Made by a program: the position numbers and the translations under genes. A model generated the notes under the pieces. It was not told the DNA's origin and did no database searches. It was given only the letters and a program-made list of their open reading frames with translations. 64,000 bases of DNA from Nocardia bhagyanarayanae (GTDB taxonomy: Bacteria > Actinomycetota > Actinomycetes > Mycobacteriales > Mycobacteriaceae). This document shows, one piece after another, positions 40,309 to 54,537 of the stretch. Numbering within the stretch: position 1 is the first letter of the stretch; the number at the start of each line of letters is the position of its first letter. The DNA is taken from NCBI RefSeq assembly GCF_006716565.1, contig NZ_VFPG01000001.1:4712001-4776000 (forward strand). The letters run 5' to 3'.

Positions 40309-42090
40309 TCAACGGGCGACCACGTCCTCGCCGAGGAAGCCACCCGACTGGTGCCGCCACAGCTGCGCATACGTTCCTTGCGCGCACAGCAGCTCCTCGT
40401 GTGTCCCCTCCTCGACGACTCGCCCGTGGTCGAGCACCACGAGCCGGTCCATCCCGGCCACCGTGCTGAGCCGGTGCGCGACGACCAGCGCCGTACGTCC
40501 TTCCATCAACTCCCAGAGCGCTTGCTGCACAAGCGATTCGCTTTCCGAGTCGAGTGCGCTGGTGGCCTCGTCCAGGAGCAGGACGGGCGAGTCCCGCAGG
40601 ATTGCCCGGGCCAGCGCGACCCGCTGGCGCTGGCCGCCGGACAGTTTCACGCCGCGCTCGCCGATGAGCGTTTCCATACCCTGCGGCAGCGCGTCCGCGA
40701 ATTCGGTGACGTGCGCGGCCTCGGCGGCCCGCAGGATGTCCTCGTCCGTGGCGTCTGGGCGCGCGAACCGGATGTTCTCGCTCAGGGTCCGGTGGAACAT
40801 GGCCGGATCCTGAGGCACGTAGGCGATCAGACTGCGCAGATCCGCCTGCCGCAACCGGGCGATGTCCTGCCCGCCGATGCGGATCGTTCCGGATTGGATA
40901 TCCATCAACCGCAGCAGCAGGTGGGTGATGGTGGTCTTGCCGCCACCGGATCGTCCGACCAGGCCTACCTTGGCGCCGCTGGGCACGTGCAGATCCAAGC
41001 CGTGGAACAGCTGCCGCGCACCATCGTGGGTGAAGTTCACTCCCTCGAACCGGACGTCGAAGCTCTTGGGCCGCAATGGTTCAGGATGTTCGATATCGAG
41101 CACCTTCGGTTCGTCGAGCAGTAGTTCGGTGAACTGCGCCGCCTCGGTGAGCACGGTCTCCAGCCGTCGGTAGATCTGGTTGAACCGGAACATGATCCCG
41201 GTGGCGTTGAAGTAGTAGGTGAATGCCACCACGATGGCCTCCACTCCCGCATTCCCGCCGCTGAGGCCCAGAGCGATCAGCAGGCCGATCACGTTGGTGA
41301 GCACCAACAGCGGCGCTACCAGCGTATCTATCCGCTGGTTCGCGTAATCCCAGGAGCGCAACGACTTACGCCGCGACGAGGCGACCCGCCGCCGATGCTC
41401 GGCCGCCTCCTGCGGTTCGGCGGCGAACGCGCGCACCACTTGCATATTGGCCAGGCTGTCGGCCACATGCCCGGAAACCCGCGCGATGGCGGCCTCGCGG
41501 TCGTCGACGAGCTTCTGGCGGCGCGCGATCAATGGCATGACGACCAGCGCGCTCACGACGATCATTCCCATCAGCACGACGACCAGCACGGGGTCGTAGC
41601 GCCACAACACAACCGAGGCGAACACCAGCGGCACCAGCGCTGCCAAGACCTCGAAGGCAAGGGTGTCCACGAACTGCTCGAACCGAGCCGCGAAGCTGAG
41701 CGAGCGCTTCGTCAGCGAACCGGCGAAGTTGTTGTGGAAGAACGCCGCGTCCTTGGCGAGCAACTCGTCCATGGCGAGCACGTACAGGTGCTCGATACCG
41801 TAGGCGTCGACTCGGTTCAGGCAGTGAATCCCGATGCGCCACAGCACTTCCGCGAACAGCAGGGCGCCACCGAAGGCGAGGATGTACGAAGCGAGGGCCC
41901 CGAAACTCGTATCCCCGGTCACCGCGACCCGGCCGACCACCATGGCGACGATCAGCGGTGCGATGTACAGGTTGCAGATATTGCCGAGTGCCGGCGCCAG
42001 CAGCGCCGGAATCGTCAAAGCCTTGCGGGAGGCCATTTCCCGGCCGTAGAAACGCAGCACCAGCTTGACCGCCGTTGCGCGTGAACTCAT
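40309..42090 (-). CDS. ABC exporter, fused permease and ATPase half-transporter
   Basis: A 593-residue protein. About 320 residues contain six helices of the type I exporter fold. The ATPase carries GRSGGGKTT (Walker A), VPQDPAMF (Q loop), LSGGQRQRVALARAIL (signature), VLLLDEATSALD (Walker B) and VVAHRLSTV (His switch). The ATG has a GGGGGGAG site upstream. It is a half-transporter and no second half is adjacent, so it probably forms a homodimer. Siderophore, lipid or drug export are all possible; no biosynthetic genes flank it. Confidence 0.95.
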   Translation of the reverse strand: MSSRATAVKLVLRFYGREMASRKALTIPALLAPALGNICNLYIAPLIVAMVVGRVAVTGDTSFGALASYILAFGGALLFAEVLWRIGIHCLNRVDAYGIEHLYVLAMDELLAKDAAFFHNNFAGSLTKRSLSFAARFEQFVDTLAFEVLAALVPLVFASVVLWRYDPVLVVVLMGMIVVSALVVMPLIARRQKLVDDREAAIARVSGHVADSLANMQVVRAFAAEPQEAAEHRRRVASSRRKSLRSWDYANQRIDTLVAPLLVLTNVIGLLIALGLSGGNAGVEAIVVAFTYYFNATGIMFRFNQIYRRLETVLTEAAQFTELLLDEPKVLDIEHPEPLRPKSFDVRFEGVNFTHDGARQLFHGLDLHVPSGAKVGLVGRSGGGKTTITHLLLRLMDIQSGTIRIGGQDIARLRQADLRSLIAYVPQDPAMFHRTLSENIRFARPDATDEDILRAAEAAHVTEFADALPQGMETLIGERGVKLSGGQRQRVALARAILRDSPVLLLDEATSALDSESESLVQQALWELMEGRTALVVAHRLSTVAGMDRLVVLDHGRVVEEGTHEELLCAQGTYAQLWRHQSGGFLGEDVVAR

Positions 42091-42408
42091 GCTCCCCCCT
42101 CGCGTCTCGAGTCAACGAGCGATGCAGGTGAGCAATGATCCCGCGTCGAGGCTGCTTACCGCCAGCGAATATCCGCACCGGCCGACCGGGATGAGGGGGT
42201 CACGACGACGGTGTTCATCGGCGCACCGCCGCGCGCGAGTGGGGTCCACGTACGACAGGAGTTCGTATCTCGATGTGGACACGATATCGAGGGACCGTCA
42301 CTCCAGCTCACCGCGCCCAGCACAGACTCGAACGGGCCCGAAGATCTAGTGATCACCTTTCATGCTTGGACTCCTGCACAGGTTTGCTGACTCGAAAGGA
42401 AACTGGAC
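42091..42408. other. Divergent intergenic region upstream of rpf
   Basis: 318 bases between the exporter and rpf genes. A small dyad CTCGAT/ATCGAG with an 11-base loop lies near 42270-42292. Rpf genes in other actinobacteria can be preceded by a c-di-AMP riboswitch, but I could not find its conserved GAATCC and GGG blocks here. The ribosome site GAAAGGAA sits before the rpf ATG. Confidence 0.45.
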
Positions 42409-42756
42409 ATGAGCGCTCTGGGCACCCCACTCGAAAAGATCGTCGCCATCAGCGCGGTCATCGGCGGTGTCGGCATGGCGTACGTCGGCCAAGCGTCCGC
42501 CGCTACCGATCAGGAATGGGACAGCCTCGCCGCGTGCGAGTCGGGTGGTGATTGGAGCAGCAACACCGGCAACGGTTTTCATGGCGGGCTGCAGTTCTCG
42601 CCGGGCACCTGGGCTGCCTATGGGGGTGTCGCGTATGCGCTGACTGCCGACAAAGCCACCCGTGAACAGCAGATCGCCGTCGCCGAGCGGGTACTCGCCG
42701 CCGAGGGCTGGAGCCCTTGGGCAGGTTGTTCGGCCGCGCTCGGCCGTTCTCGGTGA
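42409..42756 (+). CDS. Resuscitation-promoting factor (transglycosylase-like Rpf domain)
   Basis: A 115-residue protein: a signal peptide (IVAISAVIGGVGMAYVGQASAA) followed by one complete Rpf domain. DQEWDSLAACESGGDW contains the catalytic Glu, then TGNGFHGGLQFSPGTWAAYGG and ERVLAAEGWSPWAGCSAALG with the second Cys of the conserved disulfide. There is no LysM, G5 or other extra domain, so it is a minimal RpfC/E-like form. It cleaves peptidoglycan in the wall and helps dormant cells to regrow. Its neighbours within a few kb are an L,D-transpeptidase and an ABC exporter. Confidence 0.96.
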   Translation: MSALGTPLEKIVAISAVIGGVGMAYVGQASAATDQEWDSLAACESGGDWSSNTGNGFHGGLQFSPGTWAAYGGVAYALTADKATREQQIAVAERVLAAEGWSPWAGCSAALGRSR

Positions 42757-42803
42757 AACGCAGAGCTGTTCAGCAGGCGACGCTCGGCCCTTCCGCGCGG
42801 CGG

Positions 42804-43415
42804 TCAATCCGTGTCGGGCCGAATGATGGCGCCGTTGAGGACCCGTAGCAGGTCGGCGACGTCGGCGGCTCGAGGGGCGGAGCGATCCAGGGTGGCCAAG
42901 CCGTGCACGACCGTCCAGGCGAGCAGTGCCATGTATTGCGGTTCGACGCCGCCACCCCACCCGCGGTCGGATTCTTGTGCGGCCGTCTGCAAGAGCAGGT
43001 TCCAAATCTGCAGGCGTTTGTCGACGAGTTCGGCGTTGGCGTCGTCGACCTGGGTGGATCCGAGCATGAGTGTGAACAACGCCGGATGCTCGCGGGCGAA
43101 CGCGACATAGGTTGCCCCGACCGCGATGGCGTGTTCCCCGAGGGGCACGTCGGTCGGCACCTGCGCCAGCGCGTCGGCGATGTCGGCCGTCAGCCGCGTG
43201 AAGCCGTCGACCGCGACTGCGGTCAGAACCGCTCGCCGGTCGGCGAAGTGGTAGGTCAGCGCCTGATGGCTGATACCCACCCGGCGTGCGATCGATCGCA
43301 GGCTGGCCCGTTCCGCACCGACGTCGGCGAGTTCGGCCGCTGCTGCGGTCAATATCGCGCGGCGCACCTCTGATGGCCGCCGTCGACCGGCCGGCGCTTT
43401 ACGTGTGGCAACCAT
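42804..43415 (-). CDS. TetR-family transcriptional regulator
   Basis: A 203-residue protein. The N-terminal helix-turn-helix RRAILTAAAAELADVGAERASLRSIARRVGISHQALTYHFADRRAVL is canonical. The C-terminal part looks like the TetR_C_13-type ligand domain (AFAREHPALFTLMLG, ALLAWTVVHGLATL). It is divergent from the FAD oxidoreductase at 43727, with two TGCCA-N-TGGCA sites in between, so it probably represses that gene and itself. The ligand is unknown; a lipid or terpenoid substrate of the neighbour is a fair guess. Confidence 0.93.
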   Translation of the reverse strand: MVATRKAPAGRRRPSEVRRAILTAAAAELADVGAERASLRSIARRVGISHQALTYHFADRRAVLTAVAVDGFTRLTADIADALAQVPTDVPLGEHAIAVGATYVAFAREHPALFTLMLGSTQVDDANAELVDKRLQIWNLLLQTAAQESDRGWGGGVEPQYMALLAWTVVHGLATLDRSAPRAADVADLLRVLNGAIIRPDTD

Positions 43416-43444
43416 GGTCCAACTATGCCGGAACCACTACTACT

Positions 43445-43487
43445 TGCCAGTGGCAGGCAGAAGCCTTAGAGTTACATGCCACTGGCA
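43445..43487. promoter_or_regulatory. Two palindromic TetR-type operator sites
   Basis: TGCCAGTGGCA at 43445-43455 and TGCCACTGGCA at 43477-43487 are the same near-palindrome in opposite orientation. Their centres are 32 bases apart, about three helical turns. They lie 30 bases upstream of the tetR start in the 311-base divergent gap. Confidence 0.75.
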
Positions 43488-43726
43488 GTTACAGATAGAT
43501 CTACGGTCGCAAACGACCTCCAGACCGACGTCGGACAGGCTCGAGCCGCCCGCCGACGTCCAGCGGATCTGCCGGTCTCGTCCCTGCACAGGGCCTCCGC
43601 CCTGAGAGGCCGGCAGATCCGCACCTTCCCCAGAGACATTCGGCTCGGCGAGCAGATCCGCCGCTCGATGCAGGGCGGTTCTGTCGTCTCGGTGTGATCG
43701 ACCACGACCTGAAGGAGAAAGCTGCG

Positions 43727-45436
43727 ATGCCGGAATTCGACTCGATCGTCATCGGATCAGGGCTGGGTGGATCCTCGGCCGCCGCACATCTGGCGGCCGC
43801 GGGTCAGCGGGTGCTTCTGTTGGAGCGGTACTCGGTTCTCGGGGGCAGCTCGCATGTCTTCCGCCGGCAAGGCAAATGGGAGTTCGACTGCGGGGTGCAC
43901 TACGTCGGCGATTGCGGGCCCGGCGGGCAGATCCCGACGCTGATGCGGGGATTGGGCCTCGACGACCGCATCACGTGGCTTCCGCTCGATGCTGCCGGAT
44001 TCGACACCGTGCGAGGGCCGGATCTCGAATTCCGGCTGCCCGCGGACTGGGACGGCTACGAGGCCAACCTTGTGGCCGCCTTTCCCCAGGACGCCACAGG
44101 GCTACGCCGGATGGTCCGGATTCTGCGTGCCATCGGCGAACCGTGGGACCGCGACCGCACCCCCGCCACGATTTCCGCGCAGTGGTCGTGGATCCGCAAG
44201 ACCGGTCCCGCGGCCGCCTTCGCCGCACTACCGGTGATCAGCCTGTTCACCATGTGCGGGCTCGCACCGCGCACGATTCTCGCCCTCTCGGTGCACTGCG
44301 GGCTGCTGGGATCGACCCCGACCAGAGCGACGACCGCGCTGTACGCGGTGCTACTGCACAACTACGTCGGTGGCGGCGCCTACTATCCCCGCGGCGGTGG
44401 GCAGGCCTTGTCGGCCGGATTCGCCGAGGTCACCGCGAGTCACGGCGGCACGATCCGCCGCAACGCCGCCGTGGAGAAGATCCTGATCGACAACAACCGC
44501 GTCCGAGGGGTACGCCTGGCCGGCGGCGAGACGATCACCGCGTCCTCGGTCGTCTCCGCCGCCGACATCCTGCGTACCTTCCGTGACCTGGTAGGCCACG
44601 AACACCTGCCGCTACCGTATCGAGCGCGCATCAGTCAGCTGAAGATGTCGTTGCCGTTCATCAACGCCTATTTCGGTATCGAGATGGATCTGTCGACCGC
44701 ACCGAACTGCAACTTCTTCGCAATTCCGACCTGGGACGACGCCACCAGTCTGCTGAAGCTGGCCAACATGCAACGCACCTTGCTGGGCGGCGCCGGCTTC
44801 GCTGACGGTGAGCAGTGGGCGCGCCGAGTCGCGGCCCGCCAGCCGATGTTCGTCCAATCGTCTTCGCGGCGCGATCCCGCCCACGCCGCGGCAGCACCCG
44901 CCGGGCACGCCACCGTCGAGGTGCAGTCGATCGTCCCGCACCGGCCGCGTCTGTGGGGCGTCGACGGCTACGACATCGACGGCCACGAATACCGCAACGA
45001 CCGCACCTACAACAACGTCAAGGCCATCCTCCTCGAGGGCATGGCTCAGCGGATGGAGCAAGCGTTCCCCGGAGCCGGGTCCGCTATCAGATTCTGCGAA
45101 CTCGCCACCCCGGCCACCCAGGAACGATACGTCGGGAACACCTGCGGCGCGCCGTTCGGCCTCGACGTCACTCCCACGCAGATCGGCCCGCTGCGGCCGG
45201 GAACCAGAACTCCTGTCGAAGGGCTGTACCTCGCCGGCACCAGCACCGCGTGGGGCCCGGCGACCGAAGGCGCCATGCTCAGCGGACGGCAGGCGGCCAG
45301 CGCGATCCTCGGCCGGGACCTGAGCGCCGAAGTACGCGACGGCGCGGTGCTGGCCGACCCCTCCAAGCTCACCGCCTGGCCATCGGACTTCGACGCACTG
45401 CGCAGCGCGAGCAGCCAACTCGACAAGACCGCTTGA
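43727..45436 (+). CDS. Phytoene-desaturase/retinol-saturase-like FAD oxidoreductase
   Basis: A 569-residue protein. The N-terminal VIGSGLGGSSAAAHLAAAGQRVLLLE with GGSSHVF is the FAD dinucleotide motif of the CrtI/CrtISO/RetSat family. YYPRGGGQALSAGFAEV, the GVRLAGGETITASSVVSAAD segment and the C-terminal GLYLAGTSTAWGPATEGAMLSG fit as well. ATG 43727 follows GAAGGAGA; a frame 11 residues longer has no such site. Related enzymes desaturate, isomerise or saturate polyenes and long acyl chains. No carotenoid genes are near, so the substrate is open. Probably regulated by the divergent TetR. Confidence 0.92.
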   Translation: MPEFDSIVIGSGLGGSSAAAHLAAAGQRVLLLERYSVLGGSSHVFRRQGKWEFDCGVHYVGDCGPGGQIPTLMRGLGLDDRITWLPLDAAGFDTVRGPDLEFRLPADWDGYEANLVAAFPQDATGLRRMVRILRAIGEPWDRDRTPATISAQWSWIRKTGPAAAFAALPVISLFTMCGLAPRTILALSVHCGLLGSTPTRATTALYAVLLHNYVGGGAYYPRGGGQALSAGFAEVTASHGGTIRRNAAVEKILIDNNRVRGVRLAGGETITASSVVSAADILRTFRDLVGHEHLPLPYRARISQLKMSLPFINAYFGIEMDLSTAPNCNFFAIPTWDDATSLLKLANMQRTLLGGAGFADGEQWARRVAARQPMFVQSSSRRDPAHAAAAPAGHATVEVQSIVPHRPRLWGVDGYDIDGHEYRNDRTYNNVKAILLEGMAQRMEQAFPGAGSAIRFCELATPATQERYVGNTCGAPFGLDVTPTQIGPLRPGTRTPVEGLYLAGTSTAWGPATEGAMLSGRQAASAILGRDLSAEVRDGAVLADPSKLTAWPSDFDALRSASSQLDKTA

Positions 45437-45571
45437 TCGAGGCGGGCACAAGCACTGTCCATCACGGGCTCGCCTCGGGGTGCGGTCAGGGTCGGGGTCC
45501 ATCGTCAGCGTTAGCGACGATCATCCGATTGCTCGATTCGGAAACGCGCGTCTGCTTTTACTGTCGCGAAT

Positions 45572-47644
45572 ATGACTGGGTGCGACAGTAATTCGGAATC
45601 ACTTCAACGGCAGCGACTGGATCGGCGGCGGTTCCTTCGCGCCACCGCGGCGGTGCCACTGCTGGTGTCGATCGCCGCCTGCACCTCGGATACTGCGCCG
45701 AAACGATCGACCGGACCGGATCTGTCGGGAGTGGACGCCGCCGTCCGGCCGCAGGACGACCTGTATCGGCATATCAACGGGACGTGGTTACGGGATTTCC
45801 AATTACCGCCGGACAAGCCAACCTACGGCACGTTCGACGAGCTCACCGATCGCACCGAGCTGCGACTGCGCGAGATTCTCGAGGGGTTGGCGGGCGCGGC
45901 GGCGGGGACCGATGAACAGCGCATGCACGCGGTCTACACCGGATGCCTCGACACCGCCGCGCGCGACCGGGCCGGGATCACCCCGCTCGCGGATCTGCTC
46001 GCCGATATCGAAAGAGCGACCGGCAAACCCGATCTCGCGAAGGTGATGGGCAGGCTCACCGCACTCGGGGTACCGGGGCTGGTCGCAGTGCGAGTCCACG
46101 CCGATCGCACGGATCCGACCAGGCACCGGGTCTACCTGTCGCAATCCGGGCTCGGGATGCCCGATGGCTCCTTCTACCGTGACGGGCGGTACGCCGACCA
46201 GCAGGCCGCCTACCGTACCTACCTCGAACGCCTCGGACGCGCGGCGGGCGTACCGGAGCCGGACGTGCTCGCCACGCGGGTGTACGAGCTGGAGAACGCA
46301 ATCGCCGGCGGGCACGTGGATCTCGCAGCCGTCATCGAATCCATGTCGTCGTACAACCCCCACTCGTGGAGTGGATTGCGCGACCTGGCACCGGGATTCG
46401 ACTGGGACGCTTGGCTCGCGGGGGTGACCGACCGGCCGGCGCGATTCGAGACGGTGGTGGTCGACCAGCCCGGATACCTGCCCGTGGCCGCCCGGCTGTG
46501 GGCCGAAACAGACATCGCCGTGTGGCGGGATTATCTGCGACTCAGGGTGATCTCACGCTACGCACCGGCGCTGTCCACCGCGTTCACCGAGGCGCACTTC
46601 GACTGGAACGACCGGACGTTGCAGGGAACCCAGCAGCCGCCGGAGCAGTGGCGCACGGCCGTACGGGTGGTACGGGAACGGCTCGGCGACGCTCTCGGTC
46701 GTGCGTATGCCGCACGTCATTTCCCGGCCGAGTCCAAGAAGCTCGCCGAAGAGCTGGTCGCGGATCTGCTGCGTGCCTACCGAACCGCGCTGGGAGAGGC
46801 TTCGTGGATGTCGGAGGCCACTCGGCAGACGGCGGTCGCCAAGGTGGACAAGGTCGTTGCACTGGTCGGCGTGCCCTTGCGCGGGCGCGACTATACCGGA
46901 ATGACCATTCGGCAGGGCGATTTCGTCGCCGCGTTGCGCGCCGCGGACGGCTTCGAATTCGCCTGGCAATTGGCGAAACTGGAGCGGCCGGTGGATCGCG
47001 GCGAATGGGATTTCATGACACCCGCCGACGTGAATGCCAGCTACAGTTGGGAACTCAATCACATCTGCCTGCCCGCGGCCATTCTGCAACCGCCGTTCTT
47101 CGACCCGGATGCCGACGCGGCGGTCAACTACGGCAGCATCGGCGTCGTGATCGCGCACGAGATGGGCCACGGTTTCGATACCGGCGGCTCCAAATACGAT
47201 GCGGACGGCATCCTGCGTGACTGGTGGACACCGGAGGACAAGGCGGCCTTCGAGGCAAAGGCGCGATTGGTGGTGGACCAGTACAACCCGCTCGTACCGG
47301 AAGGATTGACACCAGAGCAGCATGTCGACGGCACGCTCACCGTCACCGAGAATTTCGCCGACCTGCGCGGATTGACCACGGCGCTGGCGGCCTTCCGGCT
47401 CGCCGAACAGCGTCGCGGCGTGGCGAATCCGGACTACCGCTCGCTGTTCCAGGCGTACGCGCGCATGTGGCGGCAGTGCGCGAGCCCCGAGTACCAGGCC
47501 ATGATGCTCGGGCTCGACTCGCACTCTCCCGTCGAATTCCGCGTCAATCAGGTGGTTCGCAATATGCCGGAGTTCTACACCGCGTACGGTGTCCAGCCCG
47601 CCGACCGGATGTATCTGGAAGCCGGCAAGCGAGTCGCCATGTGA
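45572..47644 (+). CDS. M13 (neprilysin) family zinc metallopeptidase, Tat-type lipoprotein
   Basis: A 690-residue protein. The N-terminus has a twin-arginine motif DRRRFLRAT and a lipobox-like SIAAC near residue 36, so it is probably exported folded and lipid-anchored. The catalytic HExxH is seen in VIAHEMGHGFDTGGSKYDADG, and the third zinc ligand in ENFADLRGL. The substrate-binding motif normally written NAYY reads NASY here (ADVNASYSWELNHICLPAAILQPPFF). The usual C-terminal CxxW is absent; the protein ends EAGKRVAM. No clear ribosome site precedes ATG 45572, so the start is less certain. It cleaves peptides outside the membrane; no partner genes are evident. Confidence 0.93.
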   Translation: MTGCDSNSESLQRQRLDRRRFLRATAAVPLLVSIAACTSDTAPKRSTGPDLSGVDAAVRPQDDLYRHINGTWLRDFQLPPDKPTYGTFDELTDRTELRLREILEGLAGAAAGTDEQRMHAVYTGCLDTAARDRAGITPLADLLADIERATGKPDLAKVMGRLTALGVPGLVAVRVHADRTDPTRHRVYLSQSGLGMPDGSFYRDGRYADQQAAYRTYLERLGRAAGVPEPDVLATRVYELENAIAGGHVDLAAVIESMSSYNPHSWSGLRDLAPGFDWDAWLAGVTDRPARFETVVVDQPGYLPVAARLWAETDIAVWRDYLRLRVISRYAPALSTAFTEAHFDWNDRTLQGTQQPPEQWRTAVRVVRERLGDALGRAYAARHFPAESKKLAEELVADLLRAYRTALGEASWMSEATRQTAVAKVDKVVALVGVPLRGRDYTGMTIRQGDFVAALRAADGFEFAWQLAKLERPVDRGEWDFMTPADVNASYSWELNHICLPAAILQPPFFDPDADAAVNYGSIGVVIAHEMGHGFDTGGSKYDADGILRDWWTPEDKAAFEAKARLVVDQYNPLVPEGLTPEQHVDGTLTVTENFADLRGLTTALAAFRLAEQRRGVANPDYRSLFQAYARMWRQCASPEYQAMMLGLDSHSPVEFRVNQVVRNMPEFYTAYGVQPADRMYLEAGKRVAM

Positions 47645-47676
47645 GAAACGGGAGACAACACATTTTGCGCGAGCGA

Positions 47677-47898
47677 ATGCGGCGAACCGTCCAGCTGGTT
47701 CGGCACCGCTCCCAGGGCATCGGCACCGCACTCACCGAGCGCGCCGTCGCGCTGGCGCTGGAAGCCGACGTCGGGCGTGTAGTGCTCACCGCCGCGCCGT
47801 ACGGAGAACGGATCTGCCGACGTCTTGGATTCGTCACCGTCGGGCACGTCGTCCGGGTACGCGTGCAGCCTGCGCCTACGAGGTCGATGTCACGGTAG
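47677..47898 (+). pseudogene. C-terminal remnant of a GNAT acetyltransferase
   Basis: The 73-residue frame contains RSQGIGTALTERAVALALEADVGRVVLTAAPYGERICRRLGFVTVGHVVRV. This is the acetyl-CoA-binding motif A (QGIGTAL) and the LGF end of a GNAT domain. The first half of the domain is missing, because the M13 peptidase gene ends 32 bases upstream. It is most likely a truncated relic. Confidence 0.65.
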
Positions 47899-48004
47899 TG
47901 ACGGTGCGCGTCTCGAAGACCCGAAACGCTCCCGCGTCCAGAGTCAATACCTATGAGGTATACCGACGCGTTCGAACGATTCCGTCAGCCGCCGGGGAAT
48001 TCGT

Positions 48005-48116
48005 CCACTGTTGTCATAACCTCAGTGGAGAGATTCCCCACGCTACGCGTGGGTAACAGCCGCACGCCGTGCACCTGCGGAAATGGAGGTGCACACTACC
48101 CGGGACCGGTAGTCCC
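48005..48116 (+). promoter_or_regulatory. Hairpin-rich 5' leader of the carboxylase gene
   Basis: Four stems in 112 bases: CCACTG 48005-48010 with CAGTGG 48023-48028; CCCACGC 48037-48043 with GCGTGGG 48047-48053 (3-base loop); GTGCACCT 48069-48076 with AGGTGCAC 48087-48094; GGGAC 48102-48106 with GTCCC 48112-48116. They lie 42 bases before the start of the carboxylase. The run could be a structured leader, an attenuator or, for the second stem, a relic terminator of upstream genes. Confidence 0.55.
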
Positions 48117-48157
48117 AACCCGCCCGCCCGGGCCAGTTCTGTGAAAGGAGCCGGCGA

Positions 48158-53620
<5,463 letters not shown>

Positions 53621-53635
53621 TCCCGTCAGACCTTG

Positions 53636-53670
53636 TCGGTGCTCACTGCCGGACCGGCAGTGAGCACCGA
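53636..53670. terminator. Perfect 17-bp bidirectional terminator hairpin
   Basis: TCGGTGCTCACTGCCGG (53636-53652) pairs completely with 53654-53670 around a single A (real loop about 5 bases). It lies 15 bases after the carboxylase stop and 8 bases before the convergent DoxX-like stop, so it can end both transcripts. Confidence 0.88.
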
Positions 53671-53678
53671 CTGCGCGG

Positions 53679-54314
53679 CTACTCGTCGATCCAGCCGAGC
53701 TCGACCGCATTCTCGTGCATGACGTCTTCGACGACGGGCAGCGTGAGGAACGAAACGGCATACAGGACAACGAGGATCCCGAGCGCGACGGTCCAACCGC
53801 GAACGCCGGCTCCCGGCAGACCGGCCTCGTTTTGTCCGGCGCCGACGGTGCGGTCCCGAAGCAGCCGCGTCCGCGGGAGCCGCCGGTCGGCCGGCCTCAG
53901 CATCCACGACGCGATGGCGCAGATCGTGAAGAACATCGCCGCCGACCACGACCCGAAGCCGTCGCCGACCGCCATATGTGACGCCACGGCCCCCGACCAC
54001 AGGAAAAAGGCACCCGCGTATGCCCATTCCTTGATCAGCGGCAGCCCCGGCGCGATGATCGCGACGGCAGCGCCGACCTGCCACGCACCCAGGACGTAGG
54101 CGAGGAAGTGCGGATATCCCAGGTGTTTTAACTGGATTTCGATCCATTCGATCGGCACCAGGTTCCACACCGATCCCGCGACCAATTCGAAGACTATGAC
54201 CAATGTGGTGGCCCAAAAGGCGATGAGTCGGATCCGGCTCGAGTCTCGGTCTTTTCGTGCGGCGGGGGCCGACTTCTCGTCGGTCGCCTGCTGGGGCATT
54301 GTGGTTGTGTGCAT
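53679..54314 (-). CDS. DoxX-like membrane protein
   Basis: A 211-residue protein with four to five helices. A soluble N-terminus of about 28 residues is followed by FWATTLVIVFELVAGSVWNL, then HLGYPHFLAYVLGAWQVGAAVAIIAPG and IKEWAYAGAFFLWSGAVASHMAVGD. The LGYPHFL...LGAWQ pattern is typical of the DoxX-like family. Two more helices follow, the last near the C-terminus (VALGILVVLYAVSFLTLPV). The ATG has GAGGAAGG upstream. The function of the family is poorly known; some members act with thiosulfate or redox enzymes. Confidence 0.88.
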   Translation of the reverse strand: MHTTTMPQQATDEKSAPAARKDRDSSRIRLIAFWATTLVIVFELVAGSVWNLVPIEWIEIQLKHLGYPHFLAYVLGAWQVGAAVAIIAPGLPLIKEWAYAGAFFLWSGAVASHMAVGDGFGSWSAAMFFTICAIASWMLRPADRRLPRTRLLRDRTVGAGQNEAGLPGAGVRGWTVALGILVVLYAVSFLTLPVVEDVMHENAVELGWIDE

Positions 54315-54537
54315 CTCGGCCTTCCTCGGCGAATCTGTTCTGTCGTGAGCGTCGGCCTCATCCGCGCGTGATGGTTCGCGGGACGGTCAGAGCGGCGAGG
54401 AGTTTGTCAGGAATCTCGATCCGGTTCCCGGAAATCGCCTGCGCTGCACCAATGAGACCGGTGCGAATTTCGGCCACTTGCCGTGCGCCCGGTGCCCGCG
54501 GTGCTATCGCGGGCGACCTTGCGTGATGATCAGCTCC

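Noticed and set aside
42091..42408. Possible c-di-AMP (ydaO-type) riboswitch before rpf.
   Set aside because: The conserved core blocks expected for this riboswitch were not found by eye; only a small dyad was seen.
48036..48053. CCCCACGCTACGCGTGGG resembles the stem of a type I-E CRISPR repeat.
   Set aside because: It occurs once; there is no second copy at 60-base spacing and no cas gene, so it is treated as one hairpin of the carboxylase leader.
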